A stretch of DNA of 64,000 nucleotides from Campanula takesimana (lineage: Eukaryota > Streptophyta > Magnoliopsida > Asterales > Campanulaceae), in NCBI GenBank assembly GCA_026119855.1, contig JAOWBW010000567.1, positions 248,001-312,000 on the forward strand. The letters are read 5' to 3'. This document shows positions 1-11,351 of this stretch, piece by piece. The translations under genes were made by a program, and so were the position numbers. Each line of letters opens with the position of its first letter. Position 1 is the stretch's first letter. Under the pieces are notes generated by a model. It searched no databases and was not told the DNA's origin. It worked only from the letters and a program-made list of their open reading frames with translations.

Positions 1-275
1 GCTTTTTGCTTCGTCGTTGATGCTGTTGTTGATGTTGTTTCCCTCATTGCGATGTTTAGCCCCTAGCCGTTCAAGTGATGGCCTTCGTTCTAAAACTCGT
101 TTAGACATCTTTTCATCATTTTGCCAAGAATTAAATTGAACACCTTAGAATAGTGTGTGAGGACAAGAACGACTTTTATTTGACAAGACCGACTCAAACT
201 TTGACATTAATGAGAAGGAAGAAAACTTAATGAACACATTAGAGGACTTTAACTCTCTTTTTTTTATTCCTATTA
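1..275. other. Non-coding left edge, downstream of the Tat-D gag
   Basis: The stretch lies just downstream, on the minus strand, of the last recognisable gag codons. I see no conserved domain in any frame. It is presumably the start of the gag-pol interval of Tat-D, whose pol would lie outside the window. Short reading frames here look like chance. Confidence 0.5.
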
Positions 276-1298
276 CTAGGTAGAGAAAGAGAAACGGAGA
301 TTGCTGTTGTCGTCCCCCATGTCGTTGTAGCCTTCCATGTCACTACATTCTTCCATGTCGTTGCTCGGATTGCTCGGGAACCCTTCGTCGTTGAAGCTTG
401 TCTCATAGGAGGACTCGGCCACTTCTCAGAGCAAATTGTCAACTCTAAATCCCGCATCATACATGCTTGCAAAATCCGGATAAAAGGCCCCACTAAGATG
501 AGCTCAGTGGTCCAAAGTCAAACATTTCAAGAAGATGTCCATTTGTTCGTTCATTGAGGGCCTATCCACAATCTCGGCTAACTTGTCATTCCAACGGTGA
601 GAAAAGTCCCCAAATGATTCATTGCCCTCTTGCATGGTGTTCTCTAGTTCTTTCTTCGTGGGACGGTACATGAAATTGCCTTGGTATTGCATCTTGAAGG
701 CAAACATAGCGGCATCCCAATTGAGGCAGGTGGAAATCAGGAGACCCATATACCAATCTTTTGGGACCCCATCGAGAGTAAGTGGGAAGCACTGTGCCAT
801 TATTTGAGGAGACACTTTATTTGGTAGCATGGACCAAATGTAAGAGTCAACATGAGCATCGGGACAAGAGTTGCCATTGAACTTTCCAATATCGGGAATT
901 TTGAATTTTTTGGGGAGGGCCACCATTGTGTTCATGAGAAAAGAAGCTTGACGAAGATCGGTGCTCGGGCCCTTGTGCAAATTTAGCCCACTAAGCTTTT
1001 GGTCAATGTAGGACATGATAGTGTTGACAAAACCAGTGTCGATGCTTAGGATCTCTTTCCTTTCGTTTGTGAGCCCCTTCAATTAATTCTCGATCTTAGC
1101 AAGTTCTTTCTTATTGGCCATTCTCTCATGCTTGAGACGGGCTTGCCACAAATCATCCTTGCGTCGGGCATTCTCGGCGAGTGCATCAATTTGTCCTTTC
1201 TGTGCTTTGATCATGTTGGCTATATCCTCATTGGACCGGGAAAGATTGCCACCGTTGTTGTTGCCATCAGAAGCCATTGGACCTATTGAAGAACACAA
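276..1298 (-). pseudogene. gag: Tat-D gag polyprotein, broken by two in-frame stops
   Basis: Gag forms the particle that packages element RNA. The frame can start at 1298 or, more plausibly, at the methionine at 1277 (MASDG). It begins with a charged coiled-coil-like stretch (KAQKGQIDALAENARRK), then the retrotransposon-gag core (FKIPDIGKFNGNSCPDAHVD, later GNESFGDFSHRWNDKLAE), and ends with an acidic tail reaching a stop at 276-278. The core aligns with the Tat-C gag at 48180-48600 (FKMPNVEKFDGTGCPMAHLK). Two in-frame stops, at 1083-1085 and 504-506, break it without a frame change. No zinc knuckle follows. It fits as the gag of the element whose LTR and PBS lie at 12899-14158, the copia insertion having separated them. 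Assignment to gag is firm; joining it to that LTR is inference from order and strand. Confidence 0.8.
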
Positions 1299-1573
1299 TT
1301 GAACTTAGGATGGCCCCACAAACATCTTTTGGGTAAAATTATTTAACCCACAAATAAGAAAAAGACTCAACCACATAAGGAAAAATGATTTTTTTTTTCA
1401 TTTTACAAAGTCGGAAGGACGTAGTCCTTTTTGAGGTTTCTAGAAATATAGTGGAATCGTCACGCTATTAAATAGACCTTCTCGCGGTCTCATATACTCA
1501 TCGGATTCCACCACGCTTGTGATGCCTACATGTGACGGGATTAAACTAAATTAATGTCATGAAGCATACATGC

Positions 1574-1644
1574 GGGGACGGAGTTTTATTTCATCCATAA
1601 TAACCACTTGGGGGCGGAGTTTTATTTCGTCCAAAATAACCACT
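1574..1644. repeat. Two tandem copies of a 36-bp unit
   Basis: The unit reads GGGGACGGAGTTTTATTTCA then TCCATAATAACCACT. The second copy starts at 1610 and differs at a few bases. Confidence 0.8.
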
Positions 1645-2018
1645 CATTTCTTTTGGAAACGACATGTATGATTTGATGACATTAGCTTAGGAAAATCTCG
1701 ACACACGAAAACCGACTTGGTCACGGAGTGTTTGATCCTAACTAGAATTGTGTTGGCTTGTGCTCTTATGTAGTTGTGAACTACGCCATGGGTTGAGGTT
1801 TACCGCTTTGAGAGAGTCAAGGTTGGGTGGAGCTTGAAACTCTCTAGTACGGGCCTCGACGGGTTTGGGGTTATGAACTTGTGCGACTCGATAGTGAGCA
1901 ATTCATAGGAATATGTGCATGTAGTGTGAGGTCAAGCCAAGTGACAAAATATATATATTTTTATTTTTATTTTTTTCAAAAGAAAAGAAAAGCAAATAAA
2001 CACATAAGTACAACTTTC

Positions 2019-2083
2019 GAATCACCCGTGTGACCGACAAAAATAAATAGAGAATCACCCGTGTGACCGACAAAAATAAATAG
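2019..2083. repeat. Two tandem copies of a 33-bp unit
   Basis: The unit begins GAATCACCCGTGTGACCGAC and continues with an AT-rich tail. The copies at 2019 and 2052 appear identical, which suggests recent slippage or unequal exchange. Confidence 0.85.
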
Positions 2084-2195
2084 AAAATAAAAAACTATTT
2101 TGTGTAGGCCCGGTGCCCACACACTGTAAATCATTCTATTCTGTGCACTGTTCTGTTTTTGGGAATGCGCCCAGAAGCACGCGCATTGGACTGCC

Positions 2196-3389
2196 TGTTG
2201 GGTTTCGTAGACACATGCGCAGCGGAATATAGCATTTAAAATTTATGAAACCCAAAGCCCATAGATCCATTCATATGATTAAATCAAATACTTGCAATAT
2301 GAATACTAGAAAACTAACCCTTGATGACTTTGAATTTGGTCTTTGAGCTTGGTAGGTAAATTAAAACTTTAATCACGAACAAGTACGAACACAAACTTGA
2401 AGATGATGCGCTTCACCCTCTAGCGGTATCCACACCACGAACGAATATCAAGAACACTTGATCTTGGTTGCTAGACCAAATTGTGAAACACGTTTTCACA
2501 ATCAATATGACTATTTGGAATTTTTATTTGTGTATTATTTTGTTCTTCAATCAAAGGATATCTTGGAACAAAATAATCTCTCTCAAACTCTTTGGAGACT
2601 CACAAAAACATTGGGGAAGAGTGCCGGCCGAATTTGGCCTTTTATACACAAGTAGGACCTATTCCAAATAGGAAACTTGTGTCAAAAACCGTCCAAAATT
2701 CGTTTCCTAATCAAATTAGGAATCTGCCCCCGACAGTACTGTGCGGCCGCCCAGAATCCACTGTGCAGTCGCACAACTATCTGAAACAAACTGGTACAAA
2801 ACTGAGCTAAGTGTGCGGCCGCCCAGTCCATATGTTCAATACTTTCTCGATTCCGAATATGTTGATAATCCAAATGACATTGATCTAATCAATTCATTTG
2901 AGTTCGGCCGAACATTTCCATCAACATTATTCCTATGAGAGGCCCAAGATTGACATCTCTCCGAAGAGGGACAAATCCATTTAGCTTATTATTCTTCGCT
3001 ACGTGAATCCGATTATGCCAATCATACCCTTTATAACTACCCGGTTAAAGGTAGCGTTTGTCAAACATAATGTTCATCAAGTGGAAGACTATAATAACTT
3101 CATGTTCTAAGGATTCAAATGACATATCTAATATGAGACATATGTTCGACATAGACCATGACATAAATCTCATACAGCGGGTCATGTCCAGTACCTTGTC
3201 CAAACAAGTACCCATAAATCTAACATGATCATTTAGCTTTTATACTAGTGCTTAACAAGTACTAGGGATGGAGATTATTATAAGTAAACATGAACAACAA
3301 TAATAATCAAAACCATTTCTTTATTGATATGAAATAAATGATAACAATTACAACGTTTATTAAACGTGCCTAGGGCACCACTACCAACA
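2196..3389 (-). repeat. Copia-1 3' LTR (1194 bp)
   Basis: It starts TGTTGGG and ends CCAACA on the plus strand, with a polypurine tract beside the 3389 end. On the minus strand the TATA-like TATAAAAGGC lies at about 2637-2646. Motif copies GTGCGGCCGC at 2741, GTGCAGTCGC at 2763 and GTGCGGCC at 2813 lie upstream of it. Compared with the right LTR it lacks about 280 bp after position 2830, including the fourth motif copy. Bases 2196-2447 have no match in the right LTR. Confidence 0.85.
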
Positions 3390-3401
3390 ATCTCCCACTT
3401 G
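3390..3401 (-). other. Polypurine tract of Copia-1
   Basis: On the minus strand this reads AAGTGGGAGAT next to the TGTTGG start of the 3' LTR. Position and composition fit the plus-strand primer site of copia elements. Confidence 0.75.
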
Positions 3402-3403
3402 CC

Positions 3404-6400
3404 CTAGGCCCAATCTCCCATGTATCTAATACCCATGGACCTAACATGACCTTCATGTTTAGCTTGTGGAAGTCCCTTTGTTAGCGGGTCCGCAACATTG
3501 TCATCAGTCCGTACTCTGCATATATTTACGTCTCCCCTATCAACGTCTCTCGAATGATATGAAAACGCCTAAGTATGTGTTTGGATTTTTGATGTGCTCT
3601 TGGTTCCTTTGCTTGAGCAATAGCACCATAATTATCGCAATAAAGGTCTATTGGATTAGCAATACTAGGAACCACTTCAAGTTCAGTAATGAACTTCTTA
3701 ATCCAAACAGCTTCCTTTGTAGCATCTGATGCAGCAATATACTCAGCTTCCGTTGTACAATCAGCGGTTGTACTTTGCTTGGAACTCTTCCAGCTTACAG
3801 CTCCACCATTTAACATAAACACAAAACCCGATTGCGATCGGCTATCATCTTTGTCGGTTTGGAAGCTTGCATCCGTGTAAGCATTTACAACGAGATCATC
3901 TTCCATTCCTCCATAGACCAAAAATGAGTCTTTAGTTATTCTCAAGTATTTAAGAATCGCTTTTACAGCTACCCAGTGATTTTCGCCAGGGTCGGATTGG
4001 TATCTACTTGTCATGCTTAAAGCATAAGATACATCCAGCCTAGTACAAATCATGGCATACATGATGGACCCAATTGCCGAAGCATATGGAACATCATTCA
4101 TTTTCTCACGCTCATCGTTTGTCTTAGGACATTGAGTCTTGCTTAGAGAAACTCCATGTAACACTGGCAAGGTGCCTCTCTTAGAATTTTCCATACGGAA
4201 TCTTCTAATGACCTTGTCAATGTATGTACTTTGGCTTAAACCAAGTAGCCTCCTTGATCTATCTCTATAGATCTTAATGCCAAGTATATATGCGGCTTCA
4301 CCCATATCTTTAATTGCGAAGCATTTTCCTAACCAAGTCTTTACGGACTGAAGTGTAGGAATATCGTTTCCAATGAGTAATATGTCATCCATGTATAAAA
4401 TAAGGAATAGAACTATGCTCCCACTAATCTTCTTGTATACACAAGACTCATCTTAGTTCTTAATGAAACCAAACTCTTTGACCGATTCATCAAAACGGAG
4501 ATTCCAACTCCTAGAAGCTTGCTTCAATCCATAGATGGATCTCTACAATTTGCATACCTTAGAATCTTGTTCAAAACCTTTTGGTTGTGTCATATACACA
4601 TCCTCTTGGAGTTTTCCATTTAGGAAAGCGATTTTGACGTCCATTTGCCATATTTCATAGTCATGATATGCGGCAATGGCAAACAAAATTCTTATAGACT
4701 TGATCATTGCTACGGGTGAAAAGGTTTCATCATAGTCAATACCATGAACTTGCCTATAACCCTTCGCTACAAGTCTAGCTTTGTAAGTATGCACCTTCCC
4801 ATCCATGTCAGTCTTCTTCTTGAAGACCCATTTGCATCCTATGGTTTTTACACCTTCGGGTGCATCAATCAAATTCCAAACTTGATTGTCTTTCATGGAT
4901 TGCAATTCGGATTCCATGGCTCCAAGCCACTTGTCCGAATCAGGAGAAGACATCGCCTCTTGGTAGGTTGACGGTTCATCATTCTCAATGATTTCCACCT
5001 CATTACTATCCGTTACGAGAAATCCATATCTCTCGGGCTCGGATCGTAACCTACAAGATCTGCGAGTTGCTTGTGTATTTTGAACAGGTTCCACAACTCC
5101 TTGTGGTTCTTGTTCTTGTTCCACTATTGGTTCAATGTTATTTTCTGGGTCTCGAATTTCTTCAAGATTTATTTTACTCCTACTGATTTCTTTGGATAGA
5201 AACTCTTTCTCTAGAAAGACACCAGTTCGGGCAACAAACACTTTGTTGTCCTCTCGGTTGTAAAAGTAATATCCTCTAGTTTCCTTTGGAAATCCCACGA
5301 AAATACATTTGTCAGATTTGTGTGCAAGTTTGTCAGAGACAAGTCTTTTGACATAGGCTTCGCAACCCCAAATCTTCATGAAAGATAAACAAGTTTTCTT
5401 TCCGCTCCACATCTCATATGGAGTGTTTTGAACCGATTTAGTTGGAACACGATTTAGTGTGAAAGCAGCGGTTTCTAGAGCGTAACCCCAAAAGGATATT
5501 GGAAGATCAACTTGACTCATCATTGATCGAACCATGTCTAACAAAGTCCGATTTCTCCTCTCGGACACACCATTCCATTGTGGTGTTCCAGGTGGAGTCA
5601 ATTGTGAAACCATTCCACAATTCTTTAGATGATCATCAAATTCTTGACTCAAGTATTCTCCACCTCGATCTGATCGAAGTGCCTTAATACTTTTGCCAAG
5701 TTGTTTTTCTGCTTCATTTTGAAATATTCTAAATATCTCAAATGCTTCACTTTTATGTTTCATTAGGTAAACATACCCAAATCTACTATAATCATCAGTA
5801 AAGGTTATGAAGTATTGAAATCCTCCCCTAGCATTGCTACTTAATGGTCCGCATACATCGGAATGTATCAACCCCAATAAGTCACTTGCCCTTTCACCTA
5901 GCTTGGTAAAGGGTGTCTTAGTCATTTTTCCAAGAAGACACGACTCGCAAGTATCATATGACTCAAGGTCACATGAACCCAAAAGTCCGTCTCCATGGAG
6001 TTTTGAGATACGCTTCTCATTAATATGACCAAGACGGCAATGCCATAAATAGGTATGATTTACATCATTAGGTTTAGATTTTTTATTTATATGATAGACA
6101 TTGTCATTATTTTCATCCTTGACATTCAAGACATAAAGGCCATTAAATGAATTAGCAATACCATATAGCACATCATTTAAATAAATAGAAAATTTCTTAT
6201 TCTCAATAAGAAACTTAAAACCTTCATTATCAAAACAAGAAATTGAAATAATATTTCTACTTAAATCCGGAACATAATAACAATTGTTCAAAACAAGAAT
6301 TAATCCGGAAGGTAAAGTGACTTCATAAGTCCCTACGGCTAATGCAGCAACTCTTGCTCCATTCCCCACGCGTAGGTCTACTTCACCCTCTTTAAGTAGT

Positions 6401-6577
6401 ATCCTATTCTTTAGTCCCTGCACATTTAAACAAATGTGAGAAGCACATCCGGTATCCAATACCCAAGAATCAGTGGTAGAAAGGAGAATATCTATCATAT
6501 AGATACCTGAAGTCGACGCAGCCTTGCTGCCCTTCTTCTTCTTTTGCTCTTCCAAGAAAGCCTTGCAATTACGTTTC
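3404..6577 (-). pseudogene. pol: Copia-1 pol: protease, integrase, RT, RNase H
   Basis: The polyprotein cuts itself, copies element RNA and inserts the DNA. In order I see the aspartic protease (WVLDTGCASHIC), the GAG-pre-integrase region with its HCRLGH motif, the integrase core (HSDVCGPL, SDRGGEY, then GVSERRNRT supplying D, D and E), RT (KARLVAKGY, QMDVKIAFLNG, then YMDD) and RNase H (TDASFQ, TEAEYIAASD, YCDNYGA). The frame is broken by TAG at 4543-4545 and TAA at 4453-4455, both inside RT. A single-base frameshift near 3545 falls before the conserved VADPLTKGLP tail, which ends at about 3404. Upstream the frame is cut at 6577 by the solo LTR. Removing that LTR and one 5-bp duplication leaves gag and pol in one frame, by coordinate arithmetic. 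Confidence 0.93.
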
Positions 6578-7401
6578 TGTAACGACCCGAAAACCCGCCT
6601 CTAATTTCTTTGAAATAAATATTTAATTATTTATTTATTGCTTATTTATTTAGTTAAATTATTTATTTAATTAAATAATTATGTGTGCATTTTATGTTTC
6701 TTAATATTTTTGTCTAGCATTTTAAATTTATCAATTGTGCTAAGGTGAAGATAGGAGATTTAGTTGAAAAGGATTTATGTTTTCAATGTTGTTGTGGAGG
6801 GGTTAATTGTGAAACTTTCTTTAATATTTCAACTTCTTCCCCCTCTCTCCCTCACTCTCCTGCATACTCCCTCTTCCCTCACACACACACACTAGTTTCT
6901 CTCTCTCTCTTTCCATGGGAAAAGGTAAGAAATTTCTCTCTCCCTTCTCTCTTCATTCTAGTTATCTTCCCCTCATTATTTCTCATTTCTCATAACATGA
7001 AACATGTTTAGATCGTCGATAGGATCGTAGGAAGCTAAGAAATTTCGAGTTCCGTCACCTTTGATAAAATCCAGGTAAGTTACTTTTCCCCCATTTTTAT
7101 GCTAAAATGTTCATCTTTAGTTTATGTAATGCTTTAGTTCATATATATGCCATTTTGGTTGAGTTTGGAGTTTATTTCTATTTTTGTTCATCTTTTGTGA
7201 TTTTTAAATGTTGGGATCAAATCTTGATTTAGGATTGCTAGATGGTGTTATTTAGGTTGCTTATAGGCTTATATGTTGTTTTGGGTACTTGGGTATGCTA
7301 ATAGAAGTGTTGGGAATGTTGGGTTTGATTTGGGTAAGGTTTATGTTTGATTTTGGTAAGAACTTGAAGAACCCGGCTGATTTTCCTCCCAGTCCGTCGA
7401 C

Positions 7402-7632
7402 CGGGCGCCCGCCCAGGTATAGCTAGGCGCCCGCCCGCCTGTCCTTTTTCCTTCGGCCAGCCTACTACCTAAATGAGCGCCCGCCCACCCCTTGGCAAGC
7501 GCCCGCCCGCCCCCTTTTTCTGGAAATCACATTTGTGTTTGTTTAAGACTAGGTTGTATTTTTAGTTTGAGTTTTAGAGGCACATGAATTGAGTTTTCTT
7601 GTCTTTAAATGTTAGGATAGAAGTATATATAG
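7402..7632 (+). promoter_or_regulatory. LTR-S1 core promoter with two pairs of GC motifs
   Basis: GGCGCCCGCCC occurs at 7404 and 7426 (22 bp apart). GCGCCCGCCC occurs again at 7476 and 7499 (23 bp apart). TATATATA follows at 7625. A promoter role is inferred from the TATA box and the LTR setting. Confidence 0.55.
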
Positions 7633-8425
7633 GTACTCCTAAGATTTAGAACGAAAGGAGTGAAATTCAGAGCTAAAACAGGGATTTTTCATAATGTCCG
7701 GCCGAACACTTTATAAAAATTGCCCGTTTTACGTTCAATCTTCCGGAGGCCATAACTTCTTCGTCCGGACTCCATTTTGGACGTATAAACTATCGTTGGA
7801 AAGCTATTTTCGAGTACTATGAAATGGATCTATTGGCCGGATGGGTCTAGATAAGAATGGGTGTCTTTTTGTTGAGGTTTAAGATCAAGGTGTAGTCTCG
7901 GTCTAGGTTCCGTAGTACTATTCTAGATGACTTAGTTGGGCTCCGTGGAACACTTTAGTAGTTGAAATTGGTTCCTTTGTGAACAATGGTGTCATGTAAT
8001 TTGATCAAGTATTGTTTGGGAATGTTTGGGCACCTTATGATGTGTTCGTGATTGTTCCAATCGAATTGATTTTCGAGTAAGACTTGGTCTAGGTTTTAGG
8101 CGATGTCCTATAATACCTAGAGGGTTGTTATTGAACACCAAGGTGTAGGGTTTAGTCCTGTCGTGATCATGTTCTAATAAGTGTAACCTTTTGGATTCGT
8201 TTGGGGTGTTTAGAATTGGTTCGTTATGAACGGAGGTAAAGCGTGAATTGGCAATTGGGTACCTACGGTTTGATTAGCCTTAAGATGTATTCATTCAGAT
8301 TTCTTATTTGGAATTCCAGGTGTGATAAGATGGTTGAGTTCATAGTCCTAGTATATCTTTATGAGTAAATGTTTAGGGTCATTTTGGTAATAGTCATGGT
8401 ACTATTTGTGAGCGACCGTTTGGGT

Positions 8426-8614
8426 GGTGCTCTTTATGAGTAACTTATGAGTACCATCTTTAGAATGTGTTCGGTATGGTTCTTTATCATGGAATTATTA
8501 TGTTTTAATGGTCATTGTTGTTGGGCTCCCTATGAGCAATCTCATTTATCATTGTTGGGCTCTTTTATGAGAAACTTCTTGTGTTCGTTGTTGTTGAACT
8601 CTTCATGAGTAATC
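8426..8614. repeat. Degenerate dispersed repeat in LTR-S1
   Basis: A module of the form GGGCTCYYTATGAGYAAC recurs at about 8427, 8523, 8557 and 8596, always as a CTC...ATGAG block. The spacing is irregular and I infer no function. Confidence 0.6.
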
Positions 8615-8916
8615 GTTTGCATCTTTATGGTGATTAATTGGTGTGGTTCCCTACTTTGGAATCAGTGGTTATTTATTGTGCTAGTATTTTATTACTTAGC
8701 AGTTATTGGAAAGTCCAGCTGGTATTTGTGGTTGTGTCGGGCGATGTGAGATATTGTGATGGCACCGGCCAAGTCCATTATGGTGTCGACCATTGTTTTG
8801 CCCTTATTTTCCTCTTCCAGATTGGCCTTGGTTGAGACGTTTGGAGCATAACTTTGTGGCATGGCTCCCGCCCTTTGTGGCACATTACTTTGTTATTGGT
8901 TCTGGTACCGGGGTTT

Positions 8917-9034
8917 TCTCTTCAGCTATTATGCTACTATGAAGATGGGTTGATTGGTTTCCTTCAGCTCTTATGCTGCTACGTTGATTGGATGTCTTCA
9001 GCTGTTTATGCCTACACGAAGATTGGTTGATTGG
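8917..9034. repeat. Three degenerate tandem copies in LTR-S1
   Basis: Units of 34-43 bp begin with CTTCAGCT and end with GTTGATTGG. They start near 8917, 8958 and 8992. Confidence 0.7.
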
Positions 9035-9673
9035 AGTTGGTTCAAGCTGCGCAGCAATTGTTATATACTTTGGTTTAAACCTTGGCTCAGTATCCTTTCT
9101 AACGTGTTTATTTCAGTCTTATGTGCTGCATGATGAGTTAGTCGTTATTTCCAACTGGTATGGGACGGTTGGCGATAGGGAGCTTTCTCATTTGTTGTTA
9201 TATGATTTACTTGCTCAGTTATATAATTGATTTGCATGATATTATGCCATGTAGATGCATTTAGTAACTTACTGAGATTTTATCTCACCCCGTTTCTTGT
9301 TTCAAATTGTTTTTCCTTAACCCCCCCAGGAAAGCAAGTGGTATCGTTGAGGTCCGTTGTATCGGGAGTCTTCTGAGCAGGTTGATCGCCTTTGGGGTAG
9401 TTATTCTTCAAAGCCTCTTTGTATATGGTTGAAAGGTTGTGGTCGTTCAGGGTTATGTATTTACTGTGGTCCTTTGGGAATTTATATTATTAATAGTTGT
9501 TCTTGCTTCCGCGTTTGTTTTTAGTCTCCGAGTTATAATCTCGTTGAGGTATTGTTTGTTGGTATTGGTTTATAGTAGAATTCACGCGCCCGGTTTGGTA
9601 TTTAGCATTTTTTGGAGATGTTAATTATGTAAATTTTATATTTATGGATTTTTAGAATTTCCGGGGCGTGACA

Positions 9674-10463
9674 GTTTCCAATGACCAATCTCTTGACAAT
9701 GGAAACAGATTGCATCCTTTTGTGAATCGGGTTTTGCCTCAGAAGCCTTGGCAACACTTGCCTTGCTTATCTTGGGTTTGACAACTTTCTTACCCTTTCC
9801 TTTGGCACCAGCCTTCTTCCCATCATGAACTAAGAGCACGGGAGAACCTTTCTCCGCAATCTTCATCTCCGCAGTTTTAAGCATCCCATGCAACTCGGAG
9901 AGATTCTTATCCATTCCATGCATGTTATAATTCATCACAAACTGATTATAACTTTTAGGCAATGAATTAAGAATGAGATCCGTGGCTAGCTCCAATGGGA
10001 TTGGATAGCCAAGTTTCTCAAGGTGCTCTACATAACCTTTCATTTTCAGCATGTGAGGACTCACTTGTTGCCCTTCATTCATTTTGCAAGTAGTGAATGC
10101 AACAATGGTCTTGTACCTCTCTTGCCTAGCTTGCTCTTGAAACATGGCTCTTAACTCCACGCCTATCTCATAGGCTTCCAAATGTTCCAAACTTTGTTGG
10201 AGTTTTGAGCACATAGTAGCAAGCATGAGACAGCTTACATCTCTAGAATCATTGCGATGTTTCTTGTAACTGTCTCTTTCTGCCCTAGGGGCAGTAGGTT
10301 CTGGTTCAGCAGGAAGAGGCCCATCGAGAATGTACAACTTATCTTCTTGCCTAAGAACAATTCTTAGGCTACGGATCCAATCCATAAAGTTCATACCATT
10401 CTCTTGGAGCTTATCCTTCTCAAGGATCGATCGCAACGAAATTGATTGAGTGTTAGTAGTCAT
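9674..10463 (-). pseudogene. gag: Copia-1 gag, cut by LTR-S1 inside its zinc knuckle
   Basis: This is the copia nucleocapsid/capsid protein. It starts at 10463 (MTTNTQSISLRSILEKDKL) directly after an AT-rich leader. It shows the gag core typical of copia (YEIGVELRAMFQEQ, TLKMKGYVEHL-like region, LPKSYNQFVMNY), then a lysine-rich stretch and the first part of a CCHC knuckle (CFHCQEIGHWK). The coding sequence stops at the GTTTC target duplication. The last cysteine of the knuckle lies on the far side of the 3.1 kb insertion, near 6570. Apart from the insertion I see no stop in this part of gag. Confidence 0.9.
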
Positions 10464-11351
10464 TATCTACAAATATGCAAAATTTCCAAAATTTAATAAG
10501 TATCGTTTTTCATTAAAGAAATAAATAATGTATTTTTCAAACAAAATGCTCCGACTAAATTATATAACCTTCATATACATCCAATGTATAATATAATTTA
10601 ATTGGGCTAAGATCCAACTTTAATTTAACTTTTGAGTCCACGGAGGCGGACCGCTCAAAATTATATTAATTAGGTAGACGATCATGTCAATCATATCCCA
10701 TATGATTCTTAGGTCCTTTTATGAGATTCTTTGAAAAATCCAATTTCCAAAGCATGTTTAATCTCATCTTTTGCCTAGGCCCAAAACCGTTTTGACGCCT
10801 AATTAAGTCCAACCATTTTAAACGTATAGGAACCATTCAATTTAATGCACCTTGCGTAGGCAAGCCCACATTAAACTAATGAACCTCATCTTGCTCATAC
10901 ATGAATAAAATTAATGCACTTCGCGGAGGCGAACCCACATCAAAATCACCCATGTATAAACAAGTGTTTTAATCATGGCATGGCAAAAAGACTTAAAACT
11001 TTCTTTGAAGGTTCATCGCATATAGCATATAACACATTTATGAGCACATAGTATAAACATGTTACGCATCAAGTTTAGCCACTAAATTAATCTCCATTAA
11101 TTTAAGCATGATATTCATGTGTCATTCGTTTCTCTATAATTATGAGGATGAGACTATTTCAACTTTGGTCATTATCTCTAAATCAAGACAACAAGAAGTG
11201 CGGCCGAAACTAAGCCATGAGGCATCCACAATTCCACACTAATTCAAGATACCAAGAAAGTAGTCCATGTGGCCGAAACTAAGCAATAGATGGTCTCGAT
11301 GAACGTAGGCCAATTGCATTCACAATTCCACATGGATCTCCAATCATTGAA
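10464..11351 (-). other. Copia-1 leader and unmatched U5-side sequence, non-coding
   Basis: It lies between the gag start and the part of the 5' LTR that matches the left LTR. It is AT-rich. It holds short repeated phrases such as GGCCGAAACTAAGC (11212 and 11272), CACAATTCCACA, and GCGGAGGCGAACCCACAT with GCGTAGGCAAGCCCACAT near 10857-10940. I could not find a copia-type primer binding site (TGGTATCAGAGC on the minus strand), so the U5/PBS junction is either diverged or deleted. Confidence 0.5.

Larger units (their letters stand above)
1299..2195 (-). other. Tat-D 5' leader, distal part, non-coding
   Basis: This lies between the copia left boundary and the gag start. No frame shows a conserved domain. 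It holds two short tandem duplications (1574-1644 and 2019-2083) and, next to the copia junction, a GC-rich stretch with motifs like GCGCCCAGAAGCACGCGC, resembling the GC motifs in the proximal leader at 12588-12898. Confidence 0.5.
6578..9673 (+). mobile_element. 3.1 kb solo LTR (LTR-S1), probably Ty3/gypsy
   Basis: The insertion begins TGTAACGACCC and ends GGGGCGTGACA. It is flanked by a perfect 5-bp duplication GTTTC (6573-6577 and 9674-9678). It has no gag or pol domain, which fits a solo LTR left by LTR-LTR recombination. Large LTRs with TGTAAC/GTGACA ends are familiar in plant gypsy chromoviruses of the Tekay/Del type; that family assignment is tentative. A TATA box TATATATA is at 7625-7632. 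Paired GC motifs lie at 7404-7510. Reading frames of 60-90 codons inside show no recognisable domain. Confidence 0.85.

Noticed and set aside
239..493. An 84-codon minus-strand frame at the left edge
   Set aside because: The adjacent gag frame continues through the same bases (LSGAFYPDFASMYDAGF), so this frame is a shadow.
8638..9624. Hydrophobic 60-80 codon frames in LTR-S1
   Set aside because: They have no domain, no consistent composition and lie in an LTR; T-rich DNA gives such frames by chance.
11240..11260. TGGTATCTTGAA on the minus strand as a copia primer site
   Set aside because: It shares only the first seven bases with the usual initiator-Met site and lies at no LTR boundary.
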